Assembly: GCA_963759125.1 (NCBI GenBank)
Contig: CAVWXN010000005.1
Span: forward strand, 1,302,001 to 1,366,000
DNA: 64,000 nucleotides
From: JABDQA01 sp963759125
GTDB taxonomy: Bacteria; Desulfobacterota; Desulfobulbia; Desulfobulbales; Desulfocapsaceae
Reading direction: 5' to 3'
The notes beneath the pieces are model-generated. The model saw only the letters and a list, made by a program, of their open reading frames with translations. It searched no databases and had not been told where the DNA came from. The translations under genes and the position numbers were made by a program. Of this stretch, positions 62,423-64,000 are shown piece after piece; positions within the stretch are counted from its first letter, which is position 1, and the number at the start of each line of letters is the position of its first letter.

Positions 62423-63287
62423 TCAAGTAATAATATAATCACAACTAGGAAGTTTACAGTCAACGGGTACTTTAGCATCGAGTTTTCCCAAAAAGTTATT
62501 ACCGGCTGTTATGGCTTTTCCACTCCTTGTCCATGTTCTCTCTCCGGTAATGCTCACTACTGACAGGCTCGTACCACGGTTCTCAGGACGCCAGTCTTCT
62601 TTTTCAAGGTTGTGCTTCTCGAAAAATCATCGAGCATCTCGTTTCGTGCATTAAAACCCGGTCCCCACTCGCCTTTCTTGATGAAATCAGACATTGGACT
62701 CGGGCGTACTCGTTCCGGTGGCGGTTGACTCGTCGGCCCTGCCACACCGAAAGCCCGGTCTGGAGAAACAGTCTTCCCGTTTTCGAATTTCATCTTTAGT
62801 AATGTTCCAGACCATCATGTCATTAGCTATCGATAAAGGGCCGTCATAGGTGGTACGGATACTTTCACGCAATTCGGTGTAAGAATCTACGAAACTATGA
62901 TAAGCTGACCGCATGACGGCGGGTTAATTTCAGCTGATGATTTTTCCAAAGGCAGGACCAGAGGTGTGAAATTCACAACAGGCACGCCAGGCAAGTTGGG
63001 GTGGCTGTCCTTACATACTGGTGAAAAACTCTGGACTGGCAAACGATTCATGGATGACAAAATCTGCATTTCTTCCATGTTCGATAAACCATTTATTTGG
63101 TGAGGTATCGCCACCAAAAACCAACTTCAAGCCAGCATATTCGATGATTAAGCTGACCGGCCCATCACCTGCGTGAATAGCCGGGATAGAGCGTATTACA
63201 ACACCATTTTTATCATAAAATAGTTCATTGTTCCATTACGGCACAAGAGAAACGTGCCTCTTGTAGCGGTAATGGATACCACACGCG
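62423..63287 (-). pseudogene. MBL-fold hydrolase remnant (N-terminal half missing, frameshifted)
   Basis: Carboxy-terminal half of a metallo-beta-lactamase-fold hydrolase. Recoverable from the first visible part: IRSIPAIHAGDGPVSLIIEY, GLKLVFGGDTSPNKWFIEH, ADFVIHESFASPEFF, AYHSFVDSYTELRESIRTTY, GPLSIANDMMVWNITKDEIR, SDFIKKGEWGPGF, then SLSVVSITGERTWTRSGKAI and the end DYIIT with TGA 62423. At least three frame shifts. The N-terminal H-x-H-x-D-H part is absent, so this cannot be a working enzyme as given. It resembles the family that includes MBL proteins of cyanobacterial and plant-type secondary metabolism. Confidence 0.7.
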
Positions 63288-64000
63288 TCAACTTCTAATG
63301 ATCCAGTCAAACATAAACGACGGCATAGCAGGAATTACGAAAAAACGAATATCCCATTCATTGCTCGGGACATCGTCGGCTGTACTACTGAATAGTGCGC
63401 CTCAATGCCGATACGAACAGGCAATTTACCAAATTGAAAAGTTTTATTAATACCCAGACCAATCGGGACAGTCGCACGATTGTCTTTATCCTGTTCCCAG
63501 TCGCCTTATGATATTCGTACCGGCGCCGATGGAGGTTGTGTCGTTAAGGCTGTAGTAATAGAGATACTGGATGTTTGTTAAATTCACGTTATCACGGTCA
63601 CCATCTCCGGCGTAATCAAAGTACTGCCGCCAGAGTGCGCCAATTTTCCATTTTTCCATATAAATTCCCAGGGCCGTGGGCCCTGCAGTATATTTACCTG
63701 TACCAAGGTATCGATCAGTTGCGGTAGGAAATCCAAAATCTAAACCTGCACCCCACACAAATGCACCATCACCCATCGGTATCGATTCTTTGGGAGAGAA
63801 AAGCCCTACATAGTACAAATCTCCAAATCCGGTTGTACGTCCATCAAAGAGGTTAATCGGTAGCCTAGAACTATCAGCAGGGGGTAGCTGGTGCCCCGCG
63901 CCTCTCCAGACTGCTGAAAGATATCCCAGACCACTATCCATCTTATCCTGATCCACTGTATACTGGGTACAGTCCAGACAACCCTATTAATAAGGTTCCA
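63288..64000 (-). pseudogene. Outer-membrane transporter-like protein (MetA-phenol/neuromedin-U-like family), frameshifted and cut by the window edge
   Basis: Beta-barrel protein trace of about 235 residues up to the edge: FGDLYYVGLFSPKESIPMGD, FVWGAGLDFGFPTATDRYLG, YTAGPTALGIYMEKWKIGAL, YFDYAGDGDRDNVNLTNIQY, SIGAGTNII, then (after a shift near 63500) DWEQDKDNRATVPIGLGINK, FGKLPVRIGIEAHYSVVQP, and after another shift NEWDIRFFVIPAMPSFMFDW and a TGA at 63288. The 5' end lies outside the window or is damaged. Function unknown; outer-membrane location inferred. Confidence 0.65.

Overview
The window looks like a chromosomal piece of a strictly anaerobic, probably marine member of the Desulfobacterota, most likely a Desulfobulbales-type sulfate or sulfur-metabolising bacterium. 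The grounds are the gene repertoire: a fused AccA-AccD carboxyltransferase, a complete Na+-translocating NADH:quinone reductase operon, an HdrD/GlcF-like Fe-S oxidoreductase, UPF0280 and an amtB-glnK-glnD-glnA nitrogen cluster. The high GC content and overall gene style fit too. The assignment is inference from gene content; there is no rRNA here.

Layout. 1-3360 (-): atypical biotin carboxylase and fused carboxyltransferase. 3749-8569 (+): corC-like gene, lnt, prfB (with its programmed frameshift) and a two-[4Fe-4S] oxidoreductase, ended by a strong hairpin. 8642-10232 (-): alanine dehydrogenase and an Lrp-type regulator. 10474-17618 (-): apbE-nqrABCDEF and an NqrM-like small protein; nqrC and nqrF each carry one frameshift. 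17819-20303 (+): HerA-like ATPase, also frameshifted. 20444-24925 (-): ketopantoate reductase, two related small proteins, a cobalamin riboswitch with terminator in front of an unknown 45-residue protein, a class III aminotransferase and an EamA exporter. 25851-31786 (+): CoA-disulfide reductase/rhodanese, trmO, MBL-fold protein, aldo/keto reductase, thioredoxin-like protein and a Cys-cluster protein. 31836-37920 (-): TPM/LemA group, cupin, enolase, mutM and a phosphopantetheinyl transferase. 38027-39860 (+): cvpA, UPF0280, PilZ. 39979-44712: sugar nucleotide genes rfbD, rfbA, manB/algC and manC. 44893-46378 (-): PilZ protein and mtnA. 46719-52476 (+): amtB, glnK, glnD, glnA. 52643-55579 (+): DUF721 protein and a cysteine synthase/cysteinyl-tRNA-synthetase-like fusion, followed by tRNA-Arg(UCU).

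Past the tRNA-Arg gene the character changes. The DNA is more AT-rich, coding is sparse and decayed, and 56353-64000 (-) holds a YegS-type lipid kinase, a zinc/manganese-type binding protein, an FtsX-like permease, an ABC ATPase, a large unknown protein, a truncated MBL hydrolase and an outer-membrane protein. Most of these are interrupted by single-base frameshifts. This looks like a genomic island beside the tRNA gene. The frameshift density, which also touches nqrC, nqrF, the HerA-like gene and two or three hypotheticals, may be partly sequencing error.

How the parts work together: ApbE supplies covalent FMN to NqrB and NqrC, and NqrM-like and NqrA-F make the Na+ pump. GlnD uridylylates GlnK, which gates AmtB, and GlnA (a form without the adenylylation tyrosine) assimilates the ammonium. 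A family of GGGACAC palindromes sits at gene 3' ends in four places. The points most worth a second look are the CysK-CysRS-like fusion with degenerate HIGH and KMSKS motifs, and the B12 riboswitch that controls only a 45-residue protein.
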